The notes under the pieces were generated by a model. The model did no database searches and was not told the origin of the DNA. It saw only the letters and a program-made list of their open reading frames with translations. A DNA stretch of 64,000 bases, taken from contig OX419761.1 in assembly GCA_948567375.1 (NCBI GenBank), positions 42,012,243 to 42,076,242 on the forward strand, given 5' to 3'. This DNA is from Lunularia cruciata. Taxonomy: Eukaryota; Streptophyta; Marchantiopsida; Lunulariales; Lunulariaceae. The translations under genes and the position numbers were made by a program. Positions within the stretch are counted from its first letter, which is position 1. The number at the start of each line of letters is the position of its first letter. Shown here in pieces: positions 47,296-58,545 of this stretch.

Positions 47296-48441
47296 CTCTA
47301 AATGGCGTTAAGGAAGAAGAATCCAAACTTCACCAATGTATGCAACAACATGTTTTCTTGCATGGAGGAGCATTGGCAGAAGGTTCTAGGATCCAACTCT
47401 ATGCTTGGAACAATTTACCCCAACCAAGAGTGCCCCCGACCAATGGAGGAGATGACAAGGAAATATGAAGCATTGTTTAAGTATGCCAAAATGAGGAACG
47501 GCTAGAAGGTGAATGAGTATAATGATCTTACCACCCTTACCATGGTGAATTTGCTCATGAAGCTCTTCAAATCAACAAGGACAACTTAAGTTAACAAAGA
47601 GCAATCCACCTTCTTCCAATTATTACATGAAGGAAGACTTGTGGACTAGGCAAAGATGTTTTATCATTATGCTTGAGAGTTGAAAAAGCAATTGAAAATA
47701 AACAAGGAAAGCAATTTCTCTATTTGCTTTTCAATTTTATATCAAGACAAGGTTGCTAAAGAAGGAGGAATAGCCACTCTTCCCAACAAATTACTACCCT
47801 ATAAGATATCATCAAGCCTAACTTGAGCATGCGGTAGAGATCAAGAAGTACAAAGACACATTTTTCAAGTATTAGAAGACTTGGAAATAGGTGCCAATTG
47901 ACAAGGTTGCTAGAGCAAGTATGAGCAAACAGACGGCAATTGTGATGCCAGTCTAGAAGAGACACCAACCTAATCCCCAATTTGTGGACTCTTTGGATGA
48001 AGAGAATTCCCCATCTGAGGATGAATTGGGATTGAGAAGTGAGGAAAGGAGTGATTGCAACTCACAAGGAACTCCATGTGTAGAAGGACACCAAGTAAGT
48101 GTGGAGAAGGAACTATCATTAATTGTGGAGGTAGCACCTTTAGAATGGAAGACTTCTTTCTCTTAAATAGAAGTGTCCTCCAAAACCAAAGGAGGTAATG
48201 TGGAGCAAGGCATAGATATAATAGTTCACCCTCATGGCCATAGTGGAGTTGGGAGTACTAGACCAACTCACTACCAAAGAAGAGGAGAAGATGATGGTGG
48301 ACAAGGAGAGAACTTCTCAATATTCTAGTTGTAGGTAAAGAAGACCCCTCCTCCAATATCGGGATTGGGTGGTGAGACAATTCAAGTTTTGACTACCTTG
48401 CCTTCAATAGTACAATGGGTGGCAACTCCATCCCAAGAACA
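47296..48441 (+). pseudogene. Unknown repeat-family protein, copy 1, 5' part
   Basis: The frame from 47302 reads NPNFTNVCNNMF, then MKLFK at 47557 and LVD-stop-AKMF near 47637-47663. The 35-residue stretch from M to F has the same spacing as copy 2 on the other strand, sharing MKLFK, TT, FF and LVDxAKMF. A TAG stands where copy 2 has Trp. Downstream are acidic fragments (DSLDEENSPSEDELG at 47984). The sequence breaks off at the chromovirus insertion (48442) and resumes at 54580. I do not recognise the family; a gag-like or accessory protein of a non-autonomous retroelement is possible. Confidence 0.55.
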
Positions 48442-48892
48442 TATAATACTCTAAGGACAAGAGAGCTCTCCAAGAGAGATACAAGAGAGAAAACATAAGT
48501 TTCACACTCAATCCCTCTAATGCCCTAGAGGAGCACCTCCTCTTTATTATATAATAAAGAGGATCCCTCAAAGGAAGCTTCATCCTTGGATCAGATACAT
48601 GGATTGGTGACCTGTCAATGAGTTCCATCCTTGGATTAGTTGTTTGGATGGGTGACATGTTAGTCCTTGTCCTATCTAGTTGGTTAGACCAAAGGGAATA
48701 TTTAGAGAATCTTCTTATAGGGAACTCATAATTGTGTGGATGAGGTACCATTGGAAAGCTCTCAAGATAAGGGAGGAGAAGGCAAGCCTTTTTTTCCTAA
48801 GGGGAGAGAATCTTTCCATTTTCAAGGCCTAATTCATCCATTTAGGCCTCCAAAATTGACTTTAGATAAGATGTCTAGCTGCTTGTATTACA
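48442..48892 (-). repeat. 3' LTR of chromovirus copy 2
   Basis: On minus it starts TGTAATACAAGCAGCTAGAC and ends GAGTATTATA (terminal CA mutated to TA). At 451 bases it is shorter than the 589-base 5' LTR through internal deletion. Confidence 0.88.
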
Positions 48893-48910
48893 GACCTCCC
48901 TTCTTTTAAG
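48893..48910 (-). other. Polypurine tract of chromovirus copy 2
   Basis: On minus it reads CTTAAAAGAAGGGAGGTC immediately before the 3' LTR. Confidence 0.65.
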
Positions 48911-51900
48911 ATGCAACATCCTCATTGCAAATTTGTTGCTCAAAAGATTGAACTAACATTGGTGCATTGGTCAAGTTGGTTGTTGGATCCCATGTTGCCT
49001 CATATAGTAGGTACCCTCTCCAATGGACCAGATATTCTACACATGGATGGCGAGTACCACAGATGTATTTTTGGAGAATGCATTTGACCTCATACTCCTC
49101 CGCCTCATCAACCAAGGTTGGACAAGGTCAACTTTCTTGGATGGAAAAGAAGTGGAGTGGCCAAAGAGCATATTGGTGTAATAAGGAAACATGAAACACT
49201 AGGTAGATCTTCATATGTGGTGGTAGTTCAAGGTGATAGGCCATAGTGCCGATGTGACAAAGGATAGAGAAAGATCCAATAAAATGAGGTTTGAGCTTAT
49301 GAGGGCCAACTAACTTGAGGTTGGTGGTTGACAACCAAACTTGATCTCCCATATTGAACTCCATGTGTTGACAATGTGCATTTGCATATTGCTTTTGCTA
49401 ATTTTGAGTGATCTGCAACTTGTGCTTGATGTGCTTTACACCTTGTTGGATTCTAGAAACAAAAGTGTTGACAATGTCAACCTTGGTAGCCATTGGATGG
49501 ACCTTCATCAAGCTTGAAGGTGTGAAAGGATGATCTCCATACATGAGGAAGAACGGTATGACTTGTGTAGAAGCATTCATTGAATTATTGTAAGCAAATT
49601 CCACCAATGGGAGTAAGGTGTCCCAACTCTCTTGCTCATCTCAAGTAAAACCCCGAAGTATGTCCTTAATAGTGCAATTTGCCCTCTTTATTTGTCCATT
49701 CATCTATGGATGGTAAGATGTGGACATAGCTAATTTGGTTTTGAAGAACCCAAAGAGTGTTCTCCAAAAAAAACTAGTGAATTGAGTGTCTATATGTTTG
49801 ATGAGCACTCAAGACAAGCCATGATAGGAAAAGTCTGCATCTAAGTACAATTGAGCTAGTTGCAGGGTAGTCACATCCTTGGTGGTAGGATGTACATGAA
49901 TCATTTTTTTGAGTTGGTCAACAAAGACTAGGATGGAGTCAAACTTAAAGGTGGTCTTGGGCAATTCACAAACCAGATGAATGCTTACTTGTTCCCAACA
50001 TTGTGTAGGAGTGGAATGAGGTTGGAAGAATCCTATGGGAACTTGATGAGAAGCCTTATTTTGTTGACAAAGTAGGCAGCTCCAAACATATTCCATCACA
50101 TCATTGCTCATCTTCAGCCAATAGTAATGGCATTTGACTACATCCAAGGTCTTGTCCACTCCAATTGACTTGTAATGGCAGAATCATGACATTCTGCTAG
50201 GATGGGGGTTCTTAGATCTGTCATCTAGGATCCACAACTTGCCATCACAGAAGGTGAGTCTTTGGGTGCTGGTGATGCCTTTGGATGATTGAGCACCTAC
50301 AATCTATGGATCAGTTTTTGTAGCAACAAGAATCTTGGGCCAAAATTCAAGGTTCATCTTGATTTCCACCACCAAATTGTTTACCATTAGCATTTGGGTG
50401 AATGCACATGCAAGTTGCTTCTTGCCTTCCACATATCTGATTGTCATGTTGAATTATTGTCTCCACTCTACCTATCAAATCTATCAACAAGAAAGATCTT
50501 TTTGTACCTTGAGGTAGACTAGAGGTTTGTAGTCCATCTCTACCACAAATGCATTCTCACCCAAATAGTGCTTCCAATGCTTGGTTGCAAGGACAATGGT
50601 CAACTCTTCTTGTTTGGTGGTGTGATAGTTGTGTTCTACCAGTTACAACTTACAAGGGAAATATGCAATTTGGTGATATCCATCTTTCTATTCTTATTGT
50701 AGGGTTGCTCATATTGCTACACATGATACATCTATAGCCATCTTAATTGGACGTTTGGGTCTTACTATTTCAAGATTGGTGCATGTAATAATGCATCTTT
50801 CAACTCTTAAAGGGCTAATTATTGTGTGGTTCTCCATATCCACTTCTTCCCCTTGCTCAATAGTGCTACTCAAGGCTATGCAATCTTTAGAGAAATCCTT
50901 GAAAATTTGACAATGAAACACCATCATTCTCAAGAAACTCTTGAGTTGAGTCTGATCTTCTCCAATTTGAATGACCTCTATTTTATTTGTTAATTCTTGG
51001 ATACCCTCTGCACTTACTCTATGCCCTAAGTAGTCTACTTCAGATTTGCCAAACTTGCACTTTGAGATTTTGGCATACAATTGATTCTCTCATAAAATCT
51101 AGAGGACTTCTTGTAGATGTTGCTTGTGCTCTATCAATATCCTACTATAAACTAAGATCTCATCAAGGAAAATGGTAATAGAGTTATCTAAGTATGGAAA
51201 AAATATGTCATTCATCAAACTCATGAAAGTGGCTGGAGTGTTGGTGAGGCCAAACGGCTTCACCAAGTACTCAAAGTGACCATACTTTGTTTAAAAGGCA
51301 GTTTTGTGTGTATCTTCTTCCGCAATCTTGATTTTGTTGTAACCACTCCGCAAATCAAGTTTAGTGAAGTACCTTGCCCCATTGAGTGGATCAAACAAAT
51401 CATCCATATGAGGTAATGGATATTTGTTCTTCACCATTTTTTGATTCAGTCCCCAATAGTCAATAAATGCACATGCATATTGTTCCATCCTTCTTCACAA
51501 ACAACACAAGAGCCCCATATGGTGATACATAAACCCCTTCTGCAACATATCCTTGATTTAAGCCTCACACTCCTCTAACTCATGAGGTGATAGTCAATAT
51601 AGGGCCTTACAAGGAGGTGTCTTCCCAGGAAGTATCTCAATTTTATGATCTATTCTCCTTTTTGGTGGTCAACCTGCGGGTAATTCATCTGGAAAGACAT
51701 CTTGGAACTCATCAACCACATCTTTCAATTTCTTAGGAATTTGTCCATTGTGTTGGGTACTCTAGAATTTTCTTATTAAATCTATGAAACATCTACCTGT
51801 CTTACCAAAAGATGTGGTCCTCATGACATATAGAGGCAACTCTTGCCTTTGAGAGCTTCCTTTAATCCCAAAGATCTTCCATTGACTAGTTTTCACTACT

Positions 51901-53840
51901 TTCTTTCTCCAATCCACTATAAGGTTGTAGTGCTCTATCCATGGCATACTTAGGATTGCATCGTAACAAGCTACTTGTATCACTTTCCACTCAATACCCT
52001 CTTATAGAGAGTATTACCTTTCTAGGTAATGACTCAATCCTCTCCGTCTGACCATTATGTAACTCTACTTTGTCCTTCTCATCCTTCTCTAGTTCCATCT
52101 CCAACCTTATTGCAATAGAGCAAGACAAGAAATTCTCTATTGCCCAAAGGTCTATCAACACTCTCATCGGATTGCCTTCTAGCACTCCATTTACAATAAT
52201 TAATTATGCATTTATCTTCCTCTTTCTTTGCACATTCATCCTCTTCCTCCGTCCACTTTTACTCTTTTTCACCAAGCCAATAAGGCTACAAGGTACATTT
52301 ATTGGCCATCTTCATTTCCAATGTGGTTTCCATATCTTCCTCTTCAATTTGTCTCTTCATGTGGTTTAGAGGTTGCTTGTATGGAGGCCAAGGGCCTCTA
52401 AGATGACAAGCACAACAATTGATGGCTATGTGCCCAATTTGGCAATAATTGTAACATCATTGTTGTTCTACTTGAGCCCTTTCTCCTTGTGGGACTCCTC
52501 TCTTTTCTTCAACCTACCCCGTTCTCCTTGGAGAGGTCTTGCTCCTTTGTCTTGGAATTGAAGAATTGGTCCACCAAAATGGTATCTCAACTCAATAGTT
52601 TTACATTGGTGTTATCGCTTCACCTCTTCCAAGCACCCTTGCTATTCTTTGAGTGTAGGAAATGGTTTCAAAAATAGTACAAGGATTTTGCACCATTACC
52701 TCTTGGAAAATCTGCTCTTTTAATTCTCTCTTGAAATTGTCAAGAGCTTTGGCTAGACTCATATTTGTTATCACAACCTATAGATCCAAAAATGCCTCCA
52801 TATACTCTTATATGTCATTCTTCTGCTTCAACCCTCAAAGTCTGGTTTGGGCCATAGAATCCATAGATTGGAAATTCTTGAGTACCCTTCTTGCATGGTT
52901 ATCCAAGTGACCTCTTTTCCTTCTTCCAACAATGATCATTCCCAAGCGTCATACCATGTGAGGGCTTTATCGGTCAAGTACTCACATGCAAACACACATG
53001 CATAATGATTAGTGATCTCCATTGTGAACAATCAAATGTATCAATTCATTCTTCAAATCCAATTTTCCACTACTTCCATGGAATTTTGTTCCTTGTAAGG
53101 CTCAATGTTGCATGCCTTTTTCATTTGTAGTAACAATGTGGCTTGGTTGTTGATTGGAATTGGTGTCATTAGCATGCATAACTTTCCAAGTACTTTGATT
53201 GTTGGTGTTGGTTGTTGAGACGGCTCCCCTTCTTGCATTACTTGATCATTCTTGATAGTACATATTTGATTTTGCTATTCATCCATGGTCATCTTGATTT
53301 CTTGAAACTCATTCAACATCCCTTGCATTCCTTGCATCAACTCTTGCAATTATGGATCTAAGATTCCAACCCAAGACCAATGTTCAATTGCTACTTCCTA
53401 CTTCAATAGAGGGTTAGAATGATTACTCAAGAGGATGCACAAACTATGTGGACTACCATTGGGACCTCAGAGGCTATCACTTGTTGATAATATTCCTCAC
53501 CAAAATTGTGGACTACAAAATCCGTAAACATCACTTTTGGTCTAACTACATAACAAATTTCTACTTGCATGTTAAAAGGTTGAGGATTTGGTACATTCAG
53601 ATCCATAACATCATAATAGAATGTAGATTGTCAAATCCCACTCTCTATCATATACCACTATAGGTAGAATCACAAGATTTGGTGAATCCATCACTATGTC
53701 CATGAATTCTACTCCAAAGTGATAAACTAGAGATATTTTCATTTGCTCATGTTGGATGTACATAATCTTGACATGGAATGGATTCAAGAATAAGAAGCTA
53801 GGTGTAGGAAATTGTCCTCCTGGTGCTTCCATCCCATCCG
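48906..53840 (-). pseudogene. Chromovirus copy 2 gag-pol with chromodomain, decayed
   Basis: On minus: a gag N-terminus (53832-53611) shared with copy 1, a gag segment with EPYKEQNSMEVVENWI (near 53060) and a knuckle-like GHIAINC (about 52430). The protease region near 52150 reads LIDLWAIENF where DSGAT is expected. RT has [31 protein letters not shown] (51490-51290) and FLDE (51170-51159) instead of FLDD. The integrase core (50159-49398) has CLLCQQNK upstream and AQLYLDADFS. The GPF motif LVGPHKLKPHFIGSF (about 49310) follows. The chromodomain (about 49100-48990) shows YEVKCILQK, EYLVHWRGY and EATWDP; in this clade it targets integration to particular chromatin. Confidence 0.92.
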
Positions 53841-53974
53841 CTCTCTAAAACACTTCCCAAGTCTAGCAATTGCACTATGTTCTACTCTTTGTTTCAAACA
53901 AAAATTAAAAATTACTTAGTTTTAGTAGCTTGTGCTCTTCCAAGAGGGGTGATCCACTCTCTTGGATTAAAACA

Positions 53975-53989
53975 CCTGCTTTGATACCA
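53975..53989 (-). other. Primer-binding site of chromovirus copy 2
   Basis: TGGTATCAAAGCAGG on minus, one base after the 5' LTR. It matches the initiator-Met-tRNA primer site of plant LTR elements. Confidence 0.88.
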
Positions 53990-53990
53990 T

Positions 53991-54579
53991 TGTAATACTC
54001 CAAGGACAAGAGAGCTCTCCAAGAGAGAAACACATTCAATCCTTTGATGCACCAAAGGAGCACCTTCTTTTTATTATATAGCAAAGAGGATCCATTCAAA
54101 AGAAGCTCCACTCTTGGATAAGATACATGGATTGGTGACTTGTCAATGAGTTTCATCCTTGGATTAGTTGTTTGGATGGGTGACATGTTAGTCCTTGTCC
54201 TTATCTATCTTGTCCTATTTAAACCAATATGAATCTTTAGGGAATATTCTTGTAGGGAGCTTAGAATCACGTGGATGAGGTATAGTTGGACAACTCTCAA
54301 CAAGGCAAAAAATAATGGGGATAAGGCAAGCCTTTTCCCCTTGAGGACTAGATTTTTCCATTTTCAAGGCCTAATTCATCTATTTAGGCCTCCAAAATTG
54401 GCTCTAAAGTTGGCTATTTTTGGCTAATTTGGCTATTTTTGGCTTTTGCCCTATTAGTAGAAGTACTCTTTTGGTGACACCTCTGCCTGATTTACCTATC
54501 CTATTGTACAAAACATACTTCTAGATGTTACCAAGCCAATTTTCACCTCTAGATAATATGTCTAGCTGCTTGTATTACA
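53991..54579 (-). repeat. 5' LTR of chromovirus copy 2
   Basis: It is 589 bases from TGTAATACAAGCAGC to TTGGAGTATTACA, the longest LTR of the family in this window. A near-tandem phrase GGCTATTTTTGGC is present on plus at about 54411-54444. Confidence 0.92.
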
Positions 54580-55555
54580 AAACCTATGCTTAAGAATGTC
54601 CAAATGATGCCATCACAATCACATAAGAGGAAGTTCTCAAGTGAAGAAAAGGGTAACAATCCAAAGAAAGGATTATTCTTAGCCTTGGATGAAATAATTT
54701 TGGCTTTAGACATTGTTGCTAAGATTATGGCAACTATTGAAGTGTAGATTAGTAGGAAATCAGAAGAGGAGAAGAGAGCAACAAGTTCTTTGACAATATT
54801 GAAGGTAGAAGGTACCCTAGTGGTCACAATTCCTATTTTTGATTACCCATAGGAAGGACAAGAGGCGCACTAACACTGGAATAAGAGAAAGCTAGATCCA
54901 ATCCAACTTCACCAACCTATGAGGAACCAAGATTACACTACCCAATGAATTACCCACCCTTATTGACTTGGATTATTCACAAGTTGGGGTCAGTGCTAAA
55001 GGCCATGGAGGACCTATTGCTTGCTTATTGGGAGATCAACCTATCCATGATAGACTACAAATGCGTGATAGAGTTTTTTCACTATCAAATTCAAAAGATT
55101 GTTTGGGAGAAGCAAGGGATAGAGAAGGAATTGATTGAGGTTCATGCCAACATTGCACACTTGGAAACTCAACTTGTTGCAATTCAAAGGTATTGCCAAT
55201 GCCAAGAGTAGAGGCTAAACCAGGTGGGGCTCAAGAACTCACACCATTGGGAGGAGGGCCCATGGTTTTGAAAGGAAGAAGTCATCATGTGATTGAACCC
55301 TACCAAAAGAAAGGACAATATGAAGGAAGAAAGTACAATAGGAAGGGAGATGGTTCAAAGTGCCAAATTGTCCCAAGATTGAGAATTGGAGGTTGCTCTT
55401 GCAGACAAGGATGTGGAGCTATGAAGGAAGCTCAATGCCCTATCTACAAACTACAAGGTGTGGAAGAAGGAAATGATGCCATGATGGAACAATACCAAGT
55501 GGAGTTGCATCAAGTCAAGGCTGAGCTCACTATGATGAAGGTGGGTATGCTATGA
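54580..55555 (+). pseudogene. Unknown repeat-family protein, copy 1, 3' part
   Basis: This resumes after the nested chromovirus. The plus strand reads SHKRKFSSEEKGNNPKK, then several stops, then helical sequence such as YQIQKIVWEKQGIEKELIEV and HLETQLVAIQ (54945-55211). A further stretch contains YKVWK and MEQYQVELHQVKAELTMMK (to 55555). It looks like a long coiled coil, as in copy 2. The frame changes near 55195. Confidence 0.5.
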
Positions 55556-56749
55556 TAGCTCAATGTCAATCTACTTATAGTATAGTCAATAAGAACATTT
55601 TTTATCATATGAGGATATTGTTTTGAAATGCTCCTAAGAGTGAAGCAAAACACACACTCGTCATAAAATCTTGGTTCATTTATTATCTCTTGTTTAAACT
55701 TTTAGGCTGAAACCACTCTTAGAAGAGGGTAGTGTCACCTTCTATTGCGCACTACAACAAAAAGAAAATCACAAAGTAATCTCTTTCACTCTAAAATCTA
55801 GCCAAGATTGCTCCTAAAGGTGATGGTTTGTCCAATTCCAAATGCCACTCTATTCCAAAGATGTAGTGTATGAAAATGTGTTCTATCTTTCCCATAAAGC
55901 ACAACTTGCAGGACTAAACTTCTTGTTACTTCTTCTCGAAACTTTTCAATTCCGTGGTATTGCTTGTGCTGTGAGCTTCCCAATCCACTTGTTGCACAAG
56001 TTCACTCCTTCAAATCCTTGAATGCACATGGTAATCAAGGCAAGTACTTGCTTGGCACTAAGCATTGAAGACCTATTGTGAAATTCCTCACTTCTACTCT
56101 TACCTAGATATTGAAGCAACATACAATATATAGGACATAGATTTTGCAAAGAAGTAGGCCCACTCTTTATTGGTTATCAAAGTATGCATTACACAAAAGA
56201 ATGAACATGAGTGCTAGTGGCACTCAGCCTTATATATAAGTTTTGCTTCAAGCAAAAGGGATCATAATCTCATGTGAATGCTAAAAAAATCTTGAGCTAA
56301 ACTATCTATCACTGATTATCCTAATCCTATCTTATCCTAATCAAGTGCATAATGATTAGGCTCTTACATGTGTAGGCAGATATCAAATACTCTACCTAAT
56401 CTATTTTTAGTGTACAACCTTGAGTACCTATACAAACCCAAGGGCACTTCTTTTCAAGATATACAACTCCAAGTGCAATACAATTCCAAGGGCACTCATC
56501 CTCAACTATATACAAATTTGAGTGCCACTTAACTCTAAGTGCAGTCCTCTCAAATACATACAACATTGAATGCAAAAAAAATTGGCCTACTTAGAGTGCT
56601 CGACTACTATACAACTATGAGTACCTAATCCTTACTAAAGAGTGCATGTCTTACTAAAGGACTTCCTTTGAAAGTGCCTTGGACTAGAATTATTGGGGGT
56701 GAAGGACTTTTTTCACCTCTTAGTTATCAAATGAGTTGTCTATCTAGGC
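55556..56749. other. Repeat-derived spacer, no recognised gene
   Basis: The minus strand has short frames (56149-55798) with phrases such as LSAKQVLALITMCIQGFEG and HTLHLWNRVAFGIGQTITF, which look protein-derived but which I cannot name. From about 56380 to 56720 the plus strand is dense in AAGTGC/GCACT words. Confidence 0.35.
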
Positions 56750-58545
56750 TTGATACCTAGCTAGCAAGAAGGTTTGGCATACTTCATTGAATTTCTTATC
56801 CAAATGCTCCTTTAAGTACAAGGATAAGTTGTTAATGTGTTCCTCTTTGTAGGCCTGATTTTGCAAGCATTGGACCTACATCTTCAATCTTGGCTTTTGG
56901 TCCTTAAAGCCCACACTGCTATTCTTCCTTTAGCATCTCCATGAACATGGCTTGGGTCTCTTCTAATCAATGCAACACATTTAGTTGATCTTCTTCTCTT
57001 TTGCTTTGACTGCCTACTCCATTTGGCCTTTTGTTCTTCCAACACTTGGAGGCTTTCTGCATGCTTGATTCTTTTTCTCTACCTCCTTGGTGAGACATTC
57101 TAGTTGAGCTGCCACTTCCTCCAATACTCTTGCATGTACAACTCCAATGTTACTACTCGGTCGTGCTTCTCCTTCAAGGCACTTTGAGTGCTTTTATCTC
57201 TTGGCACTTGCTACAAAGTTGGTCTTTGGCTTCCCTCTTGAACTATTTGAACTCAAGGTGGAGTGCTCTCCAATCTCCTTCAAACATGTTAGTCTTGAAT
57301 GCACAATGATCTAGTTTGTTCTCAATAGTGGCATTTCTTCTCTTCAACTCTTGGTTCTCCTACAACAAGGCAAAAGCCTCTACCTTGTACAAATCTTTGG
57401 CGTTTGCCGCCTTGTCCTTCACCAAGTCTTCTTTGGCCTTCCAAGTATAGACCTACTTGTGCATGGCCTTGATCAACATGATATAGTCCACCACATCAGG
57501 GCATGGCTTGGTATTGTAGCAACAACATCTTCATTAATTGCAATGTAGTGCTCATTGAGTGGATGATGAAATTTTAGCCCTCTTGCATTTGCACCAACAC
57601 CAACTTGAATATTGTAGGTGCCTCTTGCACTTTGATTTTCACTTTAGGTGTAGTTTTAGGAAGATGTGTCACAATATCAACCTCTTCTTCATCTTTGCCA
57701 TTGTTGGTAATTTGATCCTCTTCCTTAGTGCAACCATTGGCTTCTTCTTCTTCTTCTCTTGGCCAAAATTCTTGGTCCTTTGAGCACTCATCCCAATCTT
57801 GTACTTTTATTGTGGCTTCTTCTTCTTGCATGTTTAGACTCAAGGGTGTTTGCTTGGGCAATGTTGCTTCTTCCATCATGTGTTCTTCTTCATTTGTATG
57901 GCCTTAGTTCATGTCCTTGTCTTGCACTTGGGGAGTAGATTGAGCAACCTCCCAAGTTTCTTCTCCTTCTTTGTTGTCTCTTGAGGCAGAGGTTCATCCT
58001 TGCAAATTGAAGGACACTTGCTCCTCCTCATCCTCATCTTCATCAACCTCTATGTCCTCAGCTTCATCTTCCAAAGAGGACACTTCAACAATTTTGGCAC
58101 TTGCCTTTGACTTCTTGGTTGGAAGAAGTGGTTTCTTCTTTGGGGTGGAATTCTTCCTCTTTGGAGCCTTGAGCAAGGCCAAATCTTCATCTATAAGCAT
58201 AAATTGGCTTGTCTTTGTAAATTTTACATCCCCTAGTTGATACTTGGCACTATGGGTAGGTCCTTTAGGTTGCACTTCAAAATAACCTACAAGATGAACT
58301 TCTTCCTCTCTTCCTTGGTTAGAAAGTTTGTCTTGATGTAGTTATGTAGTGTGAAAGGAGAAATGTAAATGGCTCCTCCTTTGTCTTCAAAATCCTTGTG
58401 CATGAGCCTGCATTGCTTGTCAAACATTTTGGCCCAATCTACAAGCTCTCTCACATACATATAATCAAAGAACACTACCTTGCCATTGGTTAAGTAGGTG
58501 GTTTGTTTTTCTTTGAAAAGTTTCATAACTTCTTCTACAATGGCT
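56750..58545 (-). pseudogene. Unknown repeat-family protein, copy 2
   Basis: On minus it begins with MKLFKEKQTT, FF and ELVDWAKMFDKQ (58526-58420), followed by GGAIYISPFTLHNYIKTN. A frameshift occurs near 58275. Then come a Lys-rich stretch (APKRKNSTPKKKPLLP), an acidic stretch (EDIEVDEDEDEEEQ) and further acidic sequence to 57574. After a stop and a frame change there is coiled-coil sequence such as ENQELKRRNATIENKLDH near 57340. The layout (conserved head, charged linker, coiled coil) matches copy 1. No enzyme motif is visible; I do not know the function. Confidence 0.55.

Larger units (their letters stand above)
48442..54579 (-). mobile_element. Chromovirus (Ty3/gypsy) copy 2, nested insertion
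   Basis: It is a full-length minus-strand element: 5' LTR 54579-53991, tRNA primer site 53989-53975, gag, protease, RT, RNase H, integrase with GPF module and chromodomain, polypurine tract, and 3' LTR 48892-48442. It interrupts the plus-strand unknown-family copy 1. Flanking bases are GAACA and AAACC, not a clean 5-bp duplication. The coding parts contain stops but are clearer than in copy 1. Confidence 0.93.
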
